From the NCBI GenBank assembly GCA_000310025.1, contig FN649737.1, positions 2,638,000 through 2,701,999 of the forward strand: a stretch of DNA of 64,000 nucleotides. The letters are read 5' to 3'. The position numbers and the translations under genes were made by a program. Source of the stretch: Ectocarpus siliculosus (lineage: Eukaryota; Sar; Phaeophyceae; Ectocarpales; Ectocarpaceae). The notes beneath the pieces are model-generated. The model worked only from the letters and a program-made list of their open reading frames with translations. It did not search any database and was not told the DNA's origin. This document shows positions 63,686 through 64,000 of the stretch, one piece after another (position 1 is the first letter of the stretch; each line of letters opens with the position of its first letter).

Positions 63686-64000
63686 ATGCGACTCCTCTTC
63701 ACGCCCAAGAGCCCTCCCCAGGAGTATACACCATATGCTATTCATCACCAACTGATTAACGGTCCCGAATGGCCCTTCCGTTATCCCCAGGTCGTTGGTC
63801 CCACCACGATGCCGGTCCCGGCAAGCACCAAGCCTCCGATTGCTCCACCGCCAGTTCGTCGCCCCCTGCACGCGAGGAAGTCGGCGTTCATCGGGTTCCC
63901 GGCCCACCCCAGCCCCGTCACCACGGCCGGCCCTGCCGTCCGCCTGTCCATACTGTCCTCGCCGAGCATGCCTAGGGTGGGCGGGGCGAGCGGGGCGAGC
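63686..64000 (+). CDS. Second, partial copy of the Ala/Pro-rich gene
   Basis: This is the mirror copy of the 58845-59780 gene, starting at the matching ATG and cut by the window end after about 105 codons. The one noticed substitution changes Ile to Val in the segment read as HR(I/V)PGPPQ in another frame and is silent or conservative in the gene frame. The two copies are head to head about 3.9 kb apart. Confidence 0.5.
   Translation, partial: MRLLFTPKSPPQEYTPYAIHHQLINGPEWPFRYPQVVGPTTMPVPASTKPPIAPPPVRRPLHARKSAFIGFPAHPSPVTTAGPAVRLSILSSPSMPRVGGASGAS

Larger units (their letters stand above)
59466..64000. repeat. Giant inverted repeat centred at 61733, running off the window
   Basis: Every position p from 59466 to about 61640 has its complement at 123466 minus p, up to the window end, without net indels. 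I noticed about two substitutions in the outer 2.1 kb (near 59572 and 61031) but about six in the innermost 60 bases of each arm. The unpaired centre is about 61650-61816. The true outer ends lie beyond 64000 and left of 59466. Confidence 0.95.

Overview
The window reads as nuclear DNA of a photosynthetic stramenopile, most likely a brown alga. Genes are split into many short exons by long GT-AG introns (two are probably GC-AG). Long CT, poly-C and CAG tracts and dispersed repeats fill the introns. One protein carries a signal-peptide plus phenylalanine-type presequence like those of stramenopile plastid proteins. Species cannot be fixed from sequence alone. All exon models were built by hand from splice signals, reading phase and protein-family similarity; no search was run.

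Layout. A seven-exon MDR-family quinone-oxidoreductase-like gene lies on the minus strand (1466-5001). It shares a 394-base divergent promoter region with a 19-exon SART3/Prp24-type U6 snRNP recycling factor on the plus strand (5396-20623). A repeat-rich intergenic stretch (20624-25600) leads to a FNIP-like repeat protein (25624-27861) broken by one in-frame TAG. Convergent to it on the minus strand is a nine-exon UTP15 gene (29242-38651). Next, also on the minus strand, is a four-exon plastid-targeted NicO/nickel-transport-family membrane protein (40081-45714) with a 100-N assembly gap in its last intron. It is divergent from an intronless repetitive basic protein (46565-47761).

From about 48 kb onward the window is gene-poor. 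It holds a 1.35-kb foldback element with 495-bp terminal inverted repeats (51211-52561), a short telomere-like tract between clusters of CCATGGG palindromes (about 54 kb), a degenerate tandem array (about 57 kb), an Ala-rich protein gene (58845-59780), and a giant near-perfect inverted repeat centred at 61733. That repeat duplicates the Ala-rich gene head-to-head and runs off the right edge.

Functionally, SART3 (U4/U6 assembly) and UTP15 (rRNA processome) are core RNA-biogenesis housekeeping genes. The MDR enzyme and the NicO-like transporter are metabolic or plastid genes. Nothing suggests these unrelated neighbours form one pathway. The most unusual items are a RanBP2-type zinc finger inserted in SART3 before its LSm-binding tail, the nonsense codon in the FNIP array, a tRNA-derived SINE with a visible target-site duplication, and the inverted-repeat structures.
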